Shown here: piece after piece, positions 18,192-25,333 of the stretch
Position numbering within the stretch: the stretch's first letter is position 1
Layout of the letters: every line of letters begins with the position of its first letter
Assembly (NCBI GenBank): GCA_964541075.1
Contig: CAZIPZ010000023.1
Coordinates: forward strand, 1 to 27,263
Origin: CAZIPZ01 sp964541075
GTDB lineage: Bacteria > Acidobacteriota > Terriglobia > 20CM-2-55-15
Reading direction: 5' to 3'
Length of the DNA stretch: 27,263 nucleotides
The notes under the pieces: generated by a model
What the model was told of the DNA's origin: nothing
Databases searched by the model: none
The model's input: the letters and a program-made list of their open reading frames with translations, nothing else
Program-made: the position numbers and the translations under genes

Positions 18192-18481
18192 GCACCGTAT
18201 TCGAGGTCATTAAACGGCCGATCATTACTGAAAAAGGGCTCACGCTCAAAGAAGCCGGTCGTACGCTCTGCTTTGAAGTGGACGATCATGCCAGCAAGCA
18301 GCAGATACAAGAAGCCGTCGAAAGGCTTCTTAAAGTGAAAGTAGCTCGAGTGCGGACGATGGTGGTGCCCGGTAAACTGAGGCGGCGGGGGCGATACAGC
18401 GGTTATCGGCCGGACTGGAAAAAGGCCTACGTCACCCTTCGTGAAGGCGAAAAGATGATCGAGTATGGGGAGAATTTTTGA
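18188..18481 (+). CDS. rplW: 50S ribosomal protein L23
   Basis: 97 residues, normal size. L23 lies at the tunnel exit and docks trigger factor and SRP. Segments: VIKRPIITEKGLTL, YSGYRPDWKKAYVTL. Its ATG overlaps the rplD stop by four bases, and its TGA overlaps the rplB ATG by one base (TGATG), so the three genes are tightly coupled. Confidence 0.96.
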   Translation: MSTVFEVIKRPIITEKGLTLKEAGRTLCFEVDDHASKQQIQEAVERLLKVKVARVRTMVVPGKLRRRGRYSGYRPDWKKAYVTLREGEKMIEYGENF

Positions 18482-19305
18482 TGGCGATTAAGACTTTCAG
18501 ACCCAAAACCCACTCGCTTCGCTTTAAGACAGTCATCGACTACAAAGGCGAAATTACGACGGATGAGCCGCACAAGCCGCTGTTGGATCGAAAGAATCGG
18601 ATCAACGGTCGCAACAATTACGGCCAGCTTACGATCCGGCATCGTGGAGGGGGCAACAAAAAGCATTATCGGATCATTGATTTTCGTCGCGATAAGATCG
18701 GGGTTCCTGCGAAAGTGGAGACGATCGAATACGATCCTAATCGCTCCGCGTTTATTGCTCTCCTCAGCTACGCAGACGGAGAGCGCCGATACATTCTTCA
18801 ACCTGTCGGACTCAAGGTCGGCATGTCCGTTCTTGCCGGTCCTGAGGCGGACATCCTGGTCGGGAACGCCCTTCCGCTGAAGAACATTCCATTGGGGACA
18901 ACCGTCCACAACATTGAACTGCGTCCCGGGAAGGGAGCGCAAATGGCGCGCAGCGCGGGGGCGGCCGCTCAGTTGGTCGCGAAAGAAGGAGGCTATGCTC
19001 ACGTCAAGCTGCCTTCCGGCGAAGTGAGATTGGTCAATGTCGATTGCATTGCCACCATTGGACAAGTTGGCAACCTCGATCATGAGAATGTCACCATCGG
19101 GAAAGCTGGGCGTAAGCGGCATATGGGTATTCGACCCACGGTCCGAGGCGTGGTGATGAATCCGGTCGATCACCCGCATGGCGGCGGCGAGGGCCGCGTT
19201 AAGGGGTATCACCCGATGACTCCATGGGGGAAGCCCACCCTCGGTTACAAAACCAGGAATAACAAGCGAACCGATAAGTTCATTGTAAAAAGGAAGGCGA
19301 AATAG
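18481..19305 (+). CDS. rplB: 50S ribosomal protein L2
   Basis: 274 residues from ATG 18481 (MAIKTFRPKTHSLRF). An in-frame TTG three bases upstream would add one residue and is not needed. L2 is one of the most conserved large-subunit proteins, needed for subunit joining. The C-terminal segment RPTVRGVVMNPVDHPHGGGEGR, containing the conserved histidine, is intact. A GGGGAG site lies near 18467. Confidence 0.98.
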   Translation: MAIKTFRPKTHSLRFKTVIDYKGEITTDEPHKPLLDRKNRINGRNNYGQLTIRHRGGGNKKHYRIIDFRRDKIGVPAKVETIEYDPNRSAFIALLSYADGERRYILQPVGLKVGMSVLAGPEADILVGNALPLKNIPLGTTVHNIELRPGKGAQMARSAGAAAQLVAKEGGYAHVKLPSGEVRLVNVDCIATIGQVGNLDHENVTIGKAGRKRHMGIRPTVRGVVMNPVDHPHGGGEGRVKGYHPMTPWGKPTLGYKTRNNKRTDKFIVKRKAK

Positions 19306-19306
19306 C

Positions 19307-19639
19307 ATGGTGCGTTCTATCAAGAAAGGGCCCTTCATTGACGCCCCATTGATGAAGGCCATCCAGGACATGAATGCCAAGAACGAACGGAAAGTCTACA
19401 AAACGTGGTCTCGGCGCTCGACCATCACGCCTGAAATGGTTGGGCACACAGTCGCCGTGCACAACGGAAAGAAATTCATTCCTGTGTATGTCACCGAGAA
19501 CATGGTTGGGCATAAATTTGGGGAATTTGCTCCAACGCGGACGTTTAAAGGACACAGCGCCGGCGGAGGTTCGAAAGACAAAGCGGTTGCTCCAGCCGGA
19601 GCTCCTGCTCAAGCTCCCGCGGTGCCAAAGGCGGGCTGA
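19307..19639 (+). CDS. rpsS: 30S ribosomal protein S19 with C-terminal Ala/Pro tail
   Basis: 110 residues; the family is usually about 92. The core (MVRSIKKGPFIDAPLMKAI, RRSTITPEMVGHTVAVHNG, ENMVGHKFGEFAPTRTFKGH) is standard. After residue 90 comes a low-complexity tail rich in Ala, Pro, Gly and Lys. S19 is in the 30S head near the A-site finger contact. AAGGAAGG near 19290 is the ribosome-binding site, inside the end of rplB. Confidence 0.97.
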   Translation: MVRSIKKGPFIDAPLMKAIQDMNAKNERKVYKTWSRRSTITPEMVGHTVAVHNGKKFIPVYVTENMVGHKFGEFAPTRTFKGHSAGGGSKDKAVAPAGAPAQAPAVPKAG

Positions 19640-19645
19640 GAGAGG

Positions 19646-19669
19646 CGCTCGATTTGGTTAGGTCGAGCG
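19646..19669 (+). promoter_or_regulatory. Hairpin between rpsS and rplV
   Basis: CGCTCGA (19646-19652) pairs perfectly with TCGAGCG (19663-19669) around a ten-base loop. It lies between the rpsS stop and the rplV ribosome-binding site (GAGG near 19675), with no T-run. It may insulate the stop of rpsS from the start of rplV or mark a processing point. Confidence 0.45.
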
Positions 19670-19682
19670 AAAAGAGGATTTG

Positions 19683-20021
19683 ATGATTAGCAAAGCGACA
19701 AGCCGTTTCATTCGCATGTCTCCCCAAAAGGCGCGCCTCGTCGTCGATTTAATTCGCGGCAAGAACGTCAATGAAGCGCTGATGACGCTACAGTTCACGA
19801 ACAAGAAGGCCACGCGGGAGATTCAAAAAGTAGTCAAGTCTGCGGTTGCGAATGCAACTCAGAAGTCCGAGAACATCGATGTGGACAATCTGTTCGTCGA
19901 AAAGTGCTTTATCAACGAAGGGCCACGGTTGAAACGCATGCGGCCAGCGCCGATGGGACGGGCGTATCGATATCAACGCAGAACCAGTCATATTACGGTC
20001 GAACTGGGAGAAAGAGAATAA
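19683..20021 (+). CDS. rplV: 50S ribosomal protein L22
   Basis: 112 residues from ATG 19683 (MISKATSRFIRMSPQKARLVVDLIRGK). A TTG directly before it could add one residue but is less likely. L22 lines the exit tunnel; the hairpin loop region GPRLKRMRPAPMGRAYRYQRRTSH, the site of macrolide-resistance changes in other bacteria, looks ordinary. Its TAA overlaps the rpsC ATG by one base (TAATG). Confidence 0.97.
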   Translation: MISKATSRFIRMSPQKARLVVDLIRGKNVNEALMTLQFTNKKATREIQKVVKSAVANATQKSENIDVDNLFVEKCFINEGPRLKRMRPAPMGRAYRYQRRTSHITVELGERE

Positions 20022-20683
20022 TGGGTCAAAAAACGCATCCTTATGGTTTCAGGCTGGGAGTAACCAAGCCTTGGAGATCCCGCTGGTTCGCCAAGAGGGA
20101 CTACAGCAGGCTGCTCCACGAAGACCTCAAACTAAAAAGGGATTTGAAGAAACAGCTGGCCCACGCGGGTGTGAGCAATATCGAAGTCGAACGGATGGCG
20201 AACAAGCTTCGCATCACGATCTATACTTCACGGCCCGGCATCATCATCGGGCGAAAAGGATCAGAAATCGACAAGCTGAAAGCCGACGTCCAAAAGCGGA
20301 CGAATCGCGAGGTTTACATCAATATTCAGGAGATCCACAGACCCGAGCTGGACGCACAGCTTGTCGGGGAATCGATTGCGATGCAGCTCGAGAAGCGCAT
20401 CGCCTTCAGACGCGCTATGCGAAAATCCGTGGATTCAGCTCTTAGGTTCGGCGCTAAAGGAATTAAGGTTCGGGTCAGCGGTCGTTTAAACGGCGCAGAA
20501 ATCGCCCGTTCCGAGTGGTACCTCCAGGGACGTCTGCCACTGCACACCCTGCGTGCAGACGTTGATTATGGTTTCGCACAGGCATACACGACCTACGGCG
20601 TCATTGGCGTGAAATGCTGGATTTATAAAGGCGAGATTTTGCCGAACAGACAGCCGCAGGGGCCGGCGGCTGCAAGCATTTAG
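20021..20683 (+). CDS. rpsC: 30S ribosomal protein S3
   Basis: 220 residues from ATG 20021 (MGQKTHPYGFRLGVTKPW). A longer reading from 19904 overlaps rplV and has no support. The type II KH domain shows its GRKG loop at residues 77-80. The C-terminal domain contains KVRVSGRLNGAEIARSEWY. S3 lies at the mRNA entry channel and has helicase activity there. GGGAG (20006-20010) near the end of rplV is the ribosome-binding site. Confidence 0.97.
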   Translation: MGQKTHPYGFRLGVTKPWRSRWFAKRDYSRLLHEDLKLKRDLKKQLAHAGVSNIEVERMANKLRITIYTSRPGIIIGRKGSEIDKLKADVQKRTNREVYINIQEIHRPELDAQLVGESIAMQLEKRIAFRRAMRKSVDSALRFGAKGIKVRVSGRLNGAEIARSEWYLQGRLPLHTLRADVDYGFAQAYTTYGVIGVKCWIYKGEILPNRQPQGPAAASI

Positions 20684-20685
20684 AA

Positions 20686-20710
20686 ATTTCGAATTGGCGC
20701 AATTCGAAAT
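20686..20710 (+). repeat. Spacer hairpin repeat, AATTTCGAATT family (rpsC-rplP)
   Basis: ATTTCGAATTG (20686-20696) and CAATTCGAAAT (20700-20710) are perfect reverse complements, 11 pairs around a GCG loop. The rplP ribosome-binding site GGAG begins at the next base (20711). This is the cleanest member of the family; the tuf-rpsJ hairpin shares nearly the same left arm. Confidence 0.75.
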
Positions 20711-20722
20711 GGAGTGTTGTTT

Positions 20723-21148
20723 ATGTTGATGCCGAAGAAAGTTAAGTACCGCAAGCAACAGCGCGGCCGAATGAAGGGCAAGGCGTGGCGGGGATCTTCC
20801 CTGGAATTTGGCGATTATGGATTGAAAACGATGGACGCGGCATGGATTACCGACAGACAGATCGAAGCCGGACGTATTGCTATGACTCGTTTTGTCAAGC
20901 GAGGAGGCAAAATCTGGATTCGTATTTTTCCAGACAAGCCGGTGACCAAGAAGCCGGCCGAAACCCGTATGGGAAAAGGTAAGGGCGCGCCGGAGTATTG
21001 GGTGGCTGTGGTTAAGCCCGGCCGTGTGATCTATGAGATGGAAGGCGTGCCAGAGTCCGTCGCACGAGAAGCGATGCGGCTGGCGGCGCAAAAACTGCCG
21101 GTGCATACGAAGTTTGTCATGCGCCTCGAAAGGGGGCCTGAACGATGA
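20723..21148 (+). CDS. rplP: 50S ribosomal protein L16
   Basis: 141 residues from ATG 20723 (MLMPKKVKYRKQQRGRMKG). A GTG at 20714 would add three residues but falls inside the ribosome-binding site GGAG (20711-20714). L16 binds near the A-site tRNA elbow and is the last essential step of 50S assembly. The segment GKGKGAPEYWVAVVKPGRV is typical. The stop overlaps the rpmC start (ATGA). Confidence 0.97.
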   Translation: MLMPKKVKYRKQQRGRMKGKAWRGSSLEFGDYGLKTMDAAWITDRQIEAGRIAMTRFVKRGGKIWIRIFPDKPVTKKPAETRMGKGKGAPEYWVAVVKPGRVIYEMEGVPESVAREAMRLAAQKLPVHTKFVMRLERGPER

Positions 21149-21348
21149 AATCGGCGGAACGCGCTAAGAAAATCCGCGATATGTCGGTGGATGAGCTCCA
21201 ACGCCACGACCTTGAAATTAAAGAACAGCTGTTCAAGCTGCGCTTCCAGTGGGCGATGGGACAGACCGAAACTTTGAACAGGATGCGTGAAATGCGGAAG
21301 GACCGCGCACGCGTCCTCACGATCATTCGAGAGAAGGAACGGAAATAA
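21145..21348 (+). CDS. rpmC: 50S ribosomal protein L29
   Basis: 67 residues, two-helix protein at the tunnel exit. Segments DMSVDELQRHDLEIKEQLF and LKLRFQWAMGQTETLNRMREMRKD-like text fit the family, with the usual R(x)3R-type basic end. It begins inside the end of rplP (four-base overlap). A 79-base gap, unusual for this cluster, separates it from rpsQ. Confidence 0.95.
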   Translation: MKSAERAKKIRDMSVDELQRHDLEIKEQLFKLRFQWAMGQTETLNRMREMRKDRARVLTIIREKERK

Positions 21349-21359
21349 GATTCGAGGCA

Positions 21360-21373
21360 GGCTCATCGGAGCC
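21360..21373 (+). promoter_or_regulatory. Hairpin in the rpmC-rpsQ gap
   Basis: GGCTC (21360-21364) pairs with GAGCC (21369-21373) around the tetraloop ATCG. An outer pairing of AGGCA (21355-21359) with TGCCT (21392-21396) may enclose it. The gap runs 21349-21427 and shows no Shine-Dalgarno before the rpsQ ATG. Function unknown. Confidence 0.4.
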
Positions 21374-21427
21374 GCGCCGTTGATTTCGCCGTGCCTGAGA
21401 CCAAAGATTATCGACTTTACTAACAAT

Positions 21428-21718
21428 ATGGCCGAAGAAACGACACAGACAATAGAGCAAGGCCGTCACCGCCAGGAGAAGGTCGGCATCGTTACGAGTG
21501 CGAAGATGCAGAAGACCATCGTCGTTGAAGTGCGGCGAAAGGTTTCTCATCCAGTTTATAAACGCATTGTGACCAAACGATCGAGATTTATGGCTCACGA
21601 CGAGCATGGGAAAGCGCATGAAGGCGATATGGTTCGCATCGTGGAAAGCCGTCCGCTAAGTAAGAACAAGCGATGGAACCTTAAAGAAGTCATTCGCGCG
21701 GCTGCCACAGGAGCTTAG
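21428..21718 (+). CDS. rpsQ: 30S ribosomal protein S17
   Basis: 96 residues from ATG 21428 (MAEETTQTIEQGRHRQEKVGIVTSAK begins the protein in outline). S17 is an OB-fold protein binding helix 11 of 16S rRNA. Segments KMQKTIVVEVRRKVSHPVY, SRFMAHDE and GDMVRIVESRPLSKNKRW are typical. The open frame extends back to 21287 over rpmC, but that part has no family resemblance. The start has no Shine-Dalgarno; the exact start is the least certain point. Confidence 0.93.
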   Translation: MAEETTQTIEQGRHRQEKVGIVTSAKMQKTIVVEVRRKVSHPVYKRIVTKRSRFMAHDEHGKAHEGDMVRIVESRPLSKNKRWNLKEVIRAAATGA

Positions 21719-21720
21719 TT

Positions 21721-22092
21721 ATGCCCGTTCAAATGAGAACCATCCTTGAGGTGGCTGACAATTCAGGTGCGAAGAAGTTGTCATGCATTCTTCCGCTCGG
21801 CGGCTCGACAGGTCTTAAAGCAGATCTGGGCGACATCATTACCGCGTCGGTCAAGGAAGCCGCACCCGACAGCAATGTGAAGAAGGGATCCGTCGTAAAG
21901 TGCGTCATTGTGCGCACCCGCAAGGAACAGCGCCGAAAAGACGGGAGCTATATCCGTTTTGATCAGAACGCAGCGGTTCTGATTAACGAAGACCACGAAC
22001 CAATCGGCACGCGCGTGTTCGGTCCCGTCGCACGAGAGCTGCGCGACAAGAAATTCATGAAGATCGTGTCTCTGGCTCCGGAGGTCATCTAG
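21721..22092 (+). CDS. rplN: 50S ribosomal protein L14
   Basis: 123 residues, family length. L14 forms an intersubunit bridge and is the binding site of silencing factor RsfS. Segments: LEVADNSGAKKLSCI, KGSVVKCVIVRTRKEQRRKDGSYIRF split across the middle, and GTRVFGPVARELRDKKFMKI. AGGAG at 21708-21712 precedes the ATG, which comes two bases after the rpsQ stop. First gene of the spc part. Confidence 0.97.
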   Translation: MPVQMRTILEVADNSGAKKLSCILPLGGSTGLKADLGDIITASVKEAAPDSNVKKGSVVKCVIVRTRKEQRRKDGSYIRFDQNAAVLINEDHEPIGTRVFGPVARELRDKKFMKIVSLAPEVI

Positions 22093-22416
22093 ATGGCGAT
22101 TCCTCCAATCAAGAAGAATGACGAAGTTTTTGTCTTGAACGGGAAAGACCGTGGAAAGACCGGTCGAGTGTTGATCGTCATCCCGAAGAAGGACAAGATC
22201 GTTGTCGAGGGCGTTCAGTTGATCAAGCGCCACACTCGTCCCAACCCCCAGAAGAACATCAAGGGCGGCATCGTAGAAAAAGAGGCGCCGATCCATATTT
22301 CGAACGTCGCGATCGTCTGTAAGAACTGTAAGGAACACACTCGCATTGGGACCAAGGCGCTTGCGGATGGGCGGCGGGCGCGCGCCTGCAAAAAGTGCGG
22401 CAACACAATCGAGTGA
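22093..22416 (+). CDS. rplX: 50S ribosomal protein L24, with C-terminal cysteine pairs
   Basis: 107 residues. The KOW motif is at the N-terminus (KKNDEVFVLNGKDRGKTGRVL), as expected for this assembly initiator. The C-terminal part carries C76-x2-C79 and C99-x2-C102, a zinc-ribbon pattern seen in many but not all bacterial L24 proteins. The ATG follows directly on the rplN stop with no gap. GGAGG at 22080-22084 is the ribosome-binding site. Confidence 0.96.
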   Translation: MAIPPIKKNDEVFVLNGKDRGKTGRVLIVIPKKDKIVVEGVQLIKRHTRPNPQKNIKGGIVEKEAPIHISNVAIVCKNCKEHTRIGTKALADGRRARACKKCGNTIE

Positions 22417-22432
22417 GACCGGGAGAATCCAG

Positions 22433-23068
22433 GTGAGTAAGAAAGAACCGAAGAAAGGCAAAGGGCCAAAGGAAGAAACGGCGCCAAAAGAGGCCGCCCC
22501 CAAGGAGAAACCGAAAGGTCCGCAGGGGCCCAGCCGGCTCAGGGTTCGATACACGAAAGAAGTCATTCCGGCCCTGATGAATCATTTTAAGTACACGAAT
22601 ATCATGGCCGTGCCCAAGCTCGAGAAGATCGTCGTCAATATGGGCCTGGGGGAGGCGATTCAGAACGCCAAGATCATCGATGTCGCCGCGGATGAGCTTG
22701 GACGAATCACGGGACAGCGACCGGTGGTGACGAAGGCCAAGAAGTCGATTGCGAACTTCAAGCTTCGGCAAAACATGTCTATCGGAGCGGCCGTGACGCT
22801 CCGCGGTGAGAGGATGTTCGAGTTTTTCGACCGGCTCACCAGTATTGTTTTACCCCGTGTGCGCGATTTTCGGGGTGTTTCGACGCGTTCCTTCGACGGG
22901 CGTGGAAATTACACATTGGGGCTTCGCGATCAGTTGATTTTTCCCGAAATCGATTACGCGAAGGTCGACAAGATTAGGGGAATGAACGTCACCATCGTCA
23001 CCACGGCTAGAACGGATGACGAGGCGCGCGAGTTGCTGAAGCAACTCGGAATGCCTTTCAGACAATGA
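22433..23068 (+). CDS. rplE: 50S ribosomal protein L5 with Lys/Pro/Glu-rich N-terminal extension
   Basis: 211 residues from GTG 22433; the family is usually about 180. The core begins near residue 34 (RLRVRYTKEVIPALMNHF) and includes EKIVVNMGLGEA, GQRPVVTKAKKSIANFK and GNYTLGLRDQLIFPEIDY. L5 binds 5S rRNA and P-site tRNA. The first 33 or so residues are low-complexity Lys, Pro, Glu, Gly and Ala. GGGAG (22421-22425) supports this start. The frame is open further upstream to 22346, but that would overlap rplX. Confidence 0.94.
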   Translation: MSKKEPKKGKGPKEETAPKEAAPKEKPKGPQGPSRLRVRYTKEVIPALMNHFKYTNIMAVPKLEKIVVNMGLGEAIQNAKIIDVAADELGRITGQRPVVTKAKKSIANFKLRQNMSIGAAVTLRGERMFEFFDRLTSIVLPRVRDFRGVSTRSFDGRGNYTLGLRDQLIFPEIDYAKVDKIRGMNVTIVTTARTDDEARELLKQLGMPFRQ

Positions 23069-23140
23069 CCATTAATTTTCGAGTTGAAAGCTTGGCTGAT
23101 AGGTTTTCGATTCGAGCGTTGAATTCTCGTAGGAGTATTG

Positions 23141-23326
23141 ATGGCTAGAACTTCGGCCGTTGCGAAGGAAGTAAAGAAAAAGAAATTCGCAGTACGTTAC
23201 CACAGCCGTTGCAAACGGTGCGGACGGCCGCGCGGCTTCATCCGAAAGTTCCAACTCTGCCGGATCTGTTTCCGGCAATTGTCGCTTGCGGGCGAGGTCC
23301 CTGGCGTCATCAAGAGTAGTTGGTAG
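23141..23326 (+). CDS. rpsN: 30S ribosomal protein S14, short zinc-binding type
   Basis: 61 residues from ATG 23141 (MARTSAVAKEVKKKKFAV). Cysteines 24, 27, 40 and 43 form the zinc module of the C+ S14 type (CKRCGRPRGF, LCRICF). S14 lies in the 30S head beside S3 and S10. AGGAG at 23131-23135 precedes it. A 72-base gap with no clear feature separates it from rplE. Confidence 0.97.
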   Translation: MARTSAVAKEVKKKKFAVRYHSRCKRCGRPRGFIRKFQLCRICFRQLSLAGEVPGVIKSSW

Positions 23327-23329
23327 CTG

Positions 23330-23423
23330 AATTTCGGGAGTGAAATCCCGGTCTTCGTGGTTGACGGCTTGCCGACTCAGACGCGGCCGGGATCCGAAAT
23401 CCGAGTTGCACACTCCGAAATTT
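23330..23423 (+). promoter_or_regulatory. Structured leader before rpsH
   Basis: AATTTCGGGAGTG (23330-23342) and CACTCCGAAATTT (23411-23423) are inverted repeats with a single-base difference in length, enclosing the whole 111-base gap. Alternatively CGGGA (23335-23339) can pair with TCCCG (23346-23350), which would compete with the outer stem. The rpsH ribosome-binding site AGAGG starts at 23425, directly after the right arm. The arms share the AATTTCG word with other spacers. In E. coli S8 represses spc translation from a site at rplE; whether this is a counterpart is unknown. Confidence 0.5.
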
Positions 23424-23437
23424 GAGAGGTTTTTGAT

Positions 23438-23830
23438 ATGACCGATCCGATTGCAGACATGTTGACACGGATTCGCAATGCCGTTCAGGCGAAGCATCAG
23501 AAGGTTGACATGCCCTCTTCGAGACTGAAGGTTGATATTGCCAGGATTCTTAAAGAGGAAGGCTATATCGCGCACTTCAAAACCAGCGATGAAGAGGGCC
23601 GAGCCTTCCTCACGGTGTTTCTGAAATACGGCTCGAAGGGCGAAAAAGTGATTTCCAATATCGAACGGATCAGCCGTCCGGGCTGCCGTGTTTACGTTTC
23701 AAAATCAAAGATACCCAAAGTGTTGGGGGGTCTCGGAATCAATATCGTTACGACGTCTCATGGCGTCATGACAGGAAAAGAGGCCCGCAAGCAAGGTTTT
23801 GGGGGCGAGCTTCTATGCAACGTCTACTAA
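23438..23830 (+). CDS. rpsH: 30S ribosomal protein S8
   Basis: 130 residues, usual length, beginning MTDPIADMLTRIRNA. S8 binds the central domain of 16S rRNA and, in E. coli, represses the spc operon. The C-terminal segment VTTSHGVMTGKEARKQGFGGELLCNVY, with its S-x-G-x-M/L-T core, is intact. AGAGG at 23425-23429 is the ribosome-binding site. The rplF ribosome-binding site overlaps its stop codon. Confidence 0.97.
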   Translation: MTDPIADMLTRIRNAVQAKHQKVDMPSSRLKVDIARILKEEGYIAHFKTSDEEGRAFLTVFLKYGSKGEKVISNIERISRPGCRVYVSKSKIPKVLGGLGINIVTTSHGVMTGKEARKQGFGGELLCNVY

Positions 23831-23839
23831 GGAGGGAAT

Positions 23840-24379
23840 GTGTCGCGCATCGGTAAGAAACCCATTCCTATCCCTGACAAGGTGAAGGTCGATATCAAGG
23901 CGGACAGCGTTGTTGTGAGCGGTCCTAAGGGCACGGTAAGCAGCCCGATCCCGCCGGGAATTAAGTTTGAACAAAAGGACAAGCAAGTCCTTGCAATCCG
24001 CCGGGACGACAGCGGCCCGCAGCGCGCCTGTCATGGATTGGCGCGAGCGCTGGTTGCGAATGCGGTTCACGGAGTAACGTCCGGATTTACGAAGGAGCTC
24101 GAGATTGTAGGCGTCGGCTATCGCGCCGAATCCAAGAAAAACTCTGTCGTCTTCACGCTGGGTTTCTCGCATCCGATCGAGTACCCCGTTCCGCCTGGCA
24201 TCAGCATCACGGTTGATAAGCAAACGAAACTCGTCGTCAGCGGTGTTGATCGACAGCAAGTCGGCCAGGTAGCCGCAAACATCCGATCCCTCAAGAAGCC
24301 TGATCCTTACAAGAACAAAGGCATCCGCTATGTCGGTGAAGTACTCAAGAAGAAGGCGGGGAAGGCGGGAGGCAAATAG
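23840..24379 (+). CDS. rplF: 50S ribosomal protein L6
   Basis: 179 residues from GTG 23840 (MSRIGKKPIPIPDKVKVDI). L6 has two repeated domains and lies near the sarcin-ricin loop. Segments: GPKGTVSSPIPPGI, HGLARALVANAVHGVTSGF, GVDRQQVGQVAANIRSLKKPDPYK with the end GVGYRAESK earlier. AAGGAGG (23829-23835) is a strong site. An ATG two bases before the GTG is out of frame and would give a quite different peptide. Confidence 0.97.
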   Translation: MSRIGKKPIPIPDKVKVDIKADSVVVSGPKGTVSSPIPPGIKFEQKDKQVLAIRRDDSGPQRACHGLARALVANAVHGVTSGFTKELEIVGVGYRAESKKNSVVFTLGFSHPIEYPVPPGISITVDKQTKLVVSGVDRQQVGQVAANIRSLKKPDPYKNKGIRYVGEVLKKKAGKAGGK

Positions 24380-24381
24380 TC

Positions 24382-24747
24382 ATGCCCAAGACTGATTCAA
24401 ATGCAGTCCGGCTCAGAATCCATCGCCGAATTCGCAAAACTCTGGGCGGCACCCCGGTTCGTCCGCGTCTGGCGGTCTTCCGCAGCAATAAGCATATATA
24501 TGCCCAGATTATCGACGATGCAAAAGGAGCGACGCTGGTGTCGGTATCGACGCTGGACTCGGATGCAAAGAAAGACCTGAAGAACGGCGGGAATGTGGCT
24601 GCGGCAAAAACCGTGGGCAAGCTTGTCGCTCAGAGGGCGCAAGCAAAAGGAATCGAGAACGTTTTGTTCGATCGAGGCGGATATATTTATCACGGCCGAG
24701 TCAAGGCTTTGGCCGATGCTGCACGTGAAGCAGGATTGAAATTTTAG
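24382..24747 (+). CDS. rplR: 50S ribosomal protein L18
   Basis: 121 residues, usual size. L18 binds 5S rRNA together with L5. Segments: RLRIHRRIRKTLGGT, RPRLAVFRSNKHIYAQIID, NVLFDRGGYIYHGRVKALADAAREAGL. The ATG follows the rplF stop by two bases, with GGGAGG inside the end of rplF. Confidence 0.97.
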   Translation: MPKTDSNAVRLRIHRRIRKTLGGTPVRPRLAVFRSNKHIYAQIIDDAKGATLVSVSTLDSDAKKDLKNGGNVAAAKTVGKLVAQRAQAKGIENVLFDRGGYIYHGRVKALADAAREAGLKF

Positions 24748-24754
24748 GATGAAG

Positions 24755-24799
24755 GTCAGGAATCTGCCAGCGGTTGATCCGATCGCGCTGAATTCTGAC
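24755..24799 (+). promoter_or_regulatory. Hairpin in the rplR-rpsE gap
   Basis: GTCAGGAAT (24755-24763) pairs with ATTCTGAC (24792-24799) with one bulged G. Inside it AGCG (24769-24772) pairs with CGCT (24786-24789). The gap is 74 bases. The rpsE ribosome-binding site GGGAG (24811-24815) lies beyond the stem and stays free. No T-run follows. Confidence 0.4.
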
Positions 24800-24821
24800 A
24801 CCGAGTTCCTGGGAGTTTAGG

Positions 24822-25328
24822 GTGACTAATCACAGAATCGATCCGGCGCAACTTCAATTGAAAGACACGGTGGTTTCCATTAACCGTGTGACGAAGGTTG
24901 TGAAAGGCGGCAAGAACTTGAGTTTCAGCGCGCTCGTCGTCGTGGGTGACGAAGGCGGACATGTGGGCTATGGCAGCGGCAAAGCGAAGGAAGTTCCTCA
25001 GGCCATTCGAAAAGCCATTGAAGCCGCAAAGAAAAACCTTATTCGTGTTCCAATCACGAACAACACCATACCCCATCAGGTTACCGGTTTGTTCGGATCG
25101 GGCAGGGTGTTGTTGAAACCTGCTGTTGAGGGGACTGGAATCATTGCAGGGGGCGCGGTGCGCGCCGTCATGCAGGCGGCCGGTGTTTCAAACATCCTCA
25201 CGAAGTCCATTGGTACTTCGAATCCCCACAACGTCATCAAGGCCACGTTCGAAGGATTGCAAAGCCTTAAAGATCCGCAAGAGGTTGCACGCCTTCGAGA
25301 GAAATCATTGGAAGAAATACTGGGGTGA
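24822..25328 (+). CDS. rpsE: 30S ribosomal protein S5
   Basis: 168 residues from GTG 24822 (MTNHRIDPAQLQLKDTVVSINRV in outline). S5 is at the mRNA entry channel and affects decoding accuracy. Segments: RVTKVVKGGKNLSFSALVVVGD, GGHVGYGSGKAKEVPQAIRKA, GGAVRAVMQAAGVSNILTKS. GGGAG at 24811-24815 supports the start. Its last bases provide the GGGGTG site for rpmD. Confidence 0.97.
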   Translation: MTNHRIDPAQLQLKDTVVSINRVTKVVKGGKNLSFSALVVVGDEGGHVGYGSGKAKEVPQAIRKAIEAAKKNLIRVPITNNTIPHQVTGLFGSGRVLLKPAVEGTGIIAGGAVRAVMQAAGVSNILTKSIGTSNPHNVIKATFEGLQSLKDPQEVARLREKSLEEILG

Positions 25329-25333
25329 TCATT

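Noticed and set aside
18427..19380. Antisense open frame of 317 codons opposite rplB
   Set aside because: It spans parts of three overlapping sense genes and has no recognisable domain; a shadow frame.
19904..20020. Longer rpsC reading frame overlapping rplV
   Set aside because: The extra residues come from rplV out of frame; ATG 20021 gives the standard MGQKTHP start.
22346..22432. Longer rplE reading frame overlapping the end of rplX
   Set aside because: The added residues are rplX out of frame; GTG 22433 has a nearby GGGAG site.
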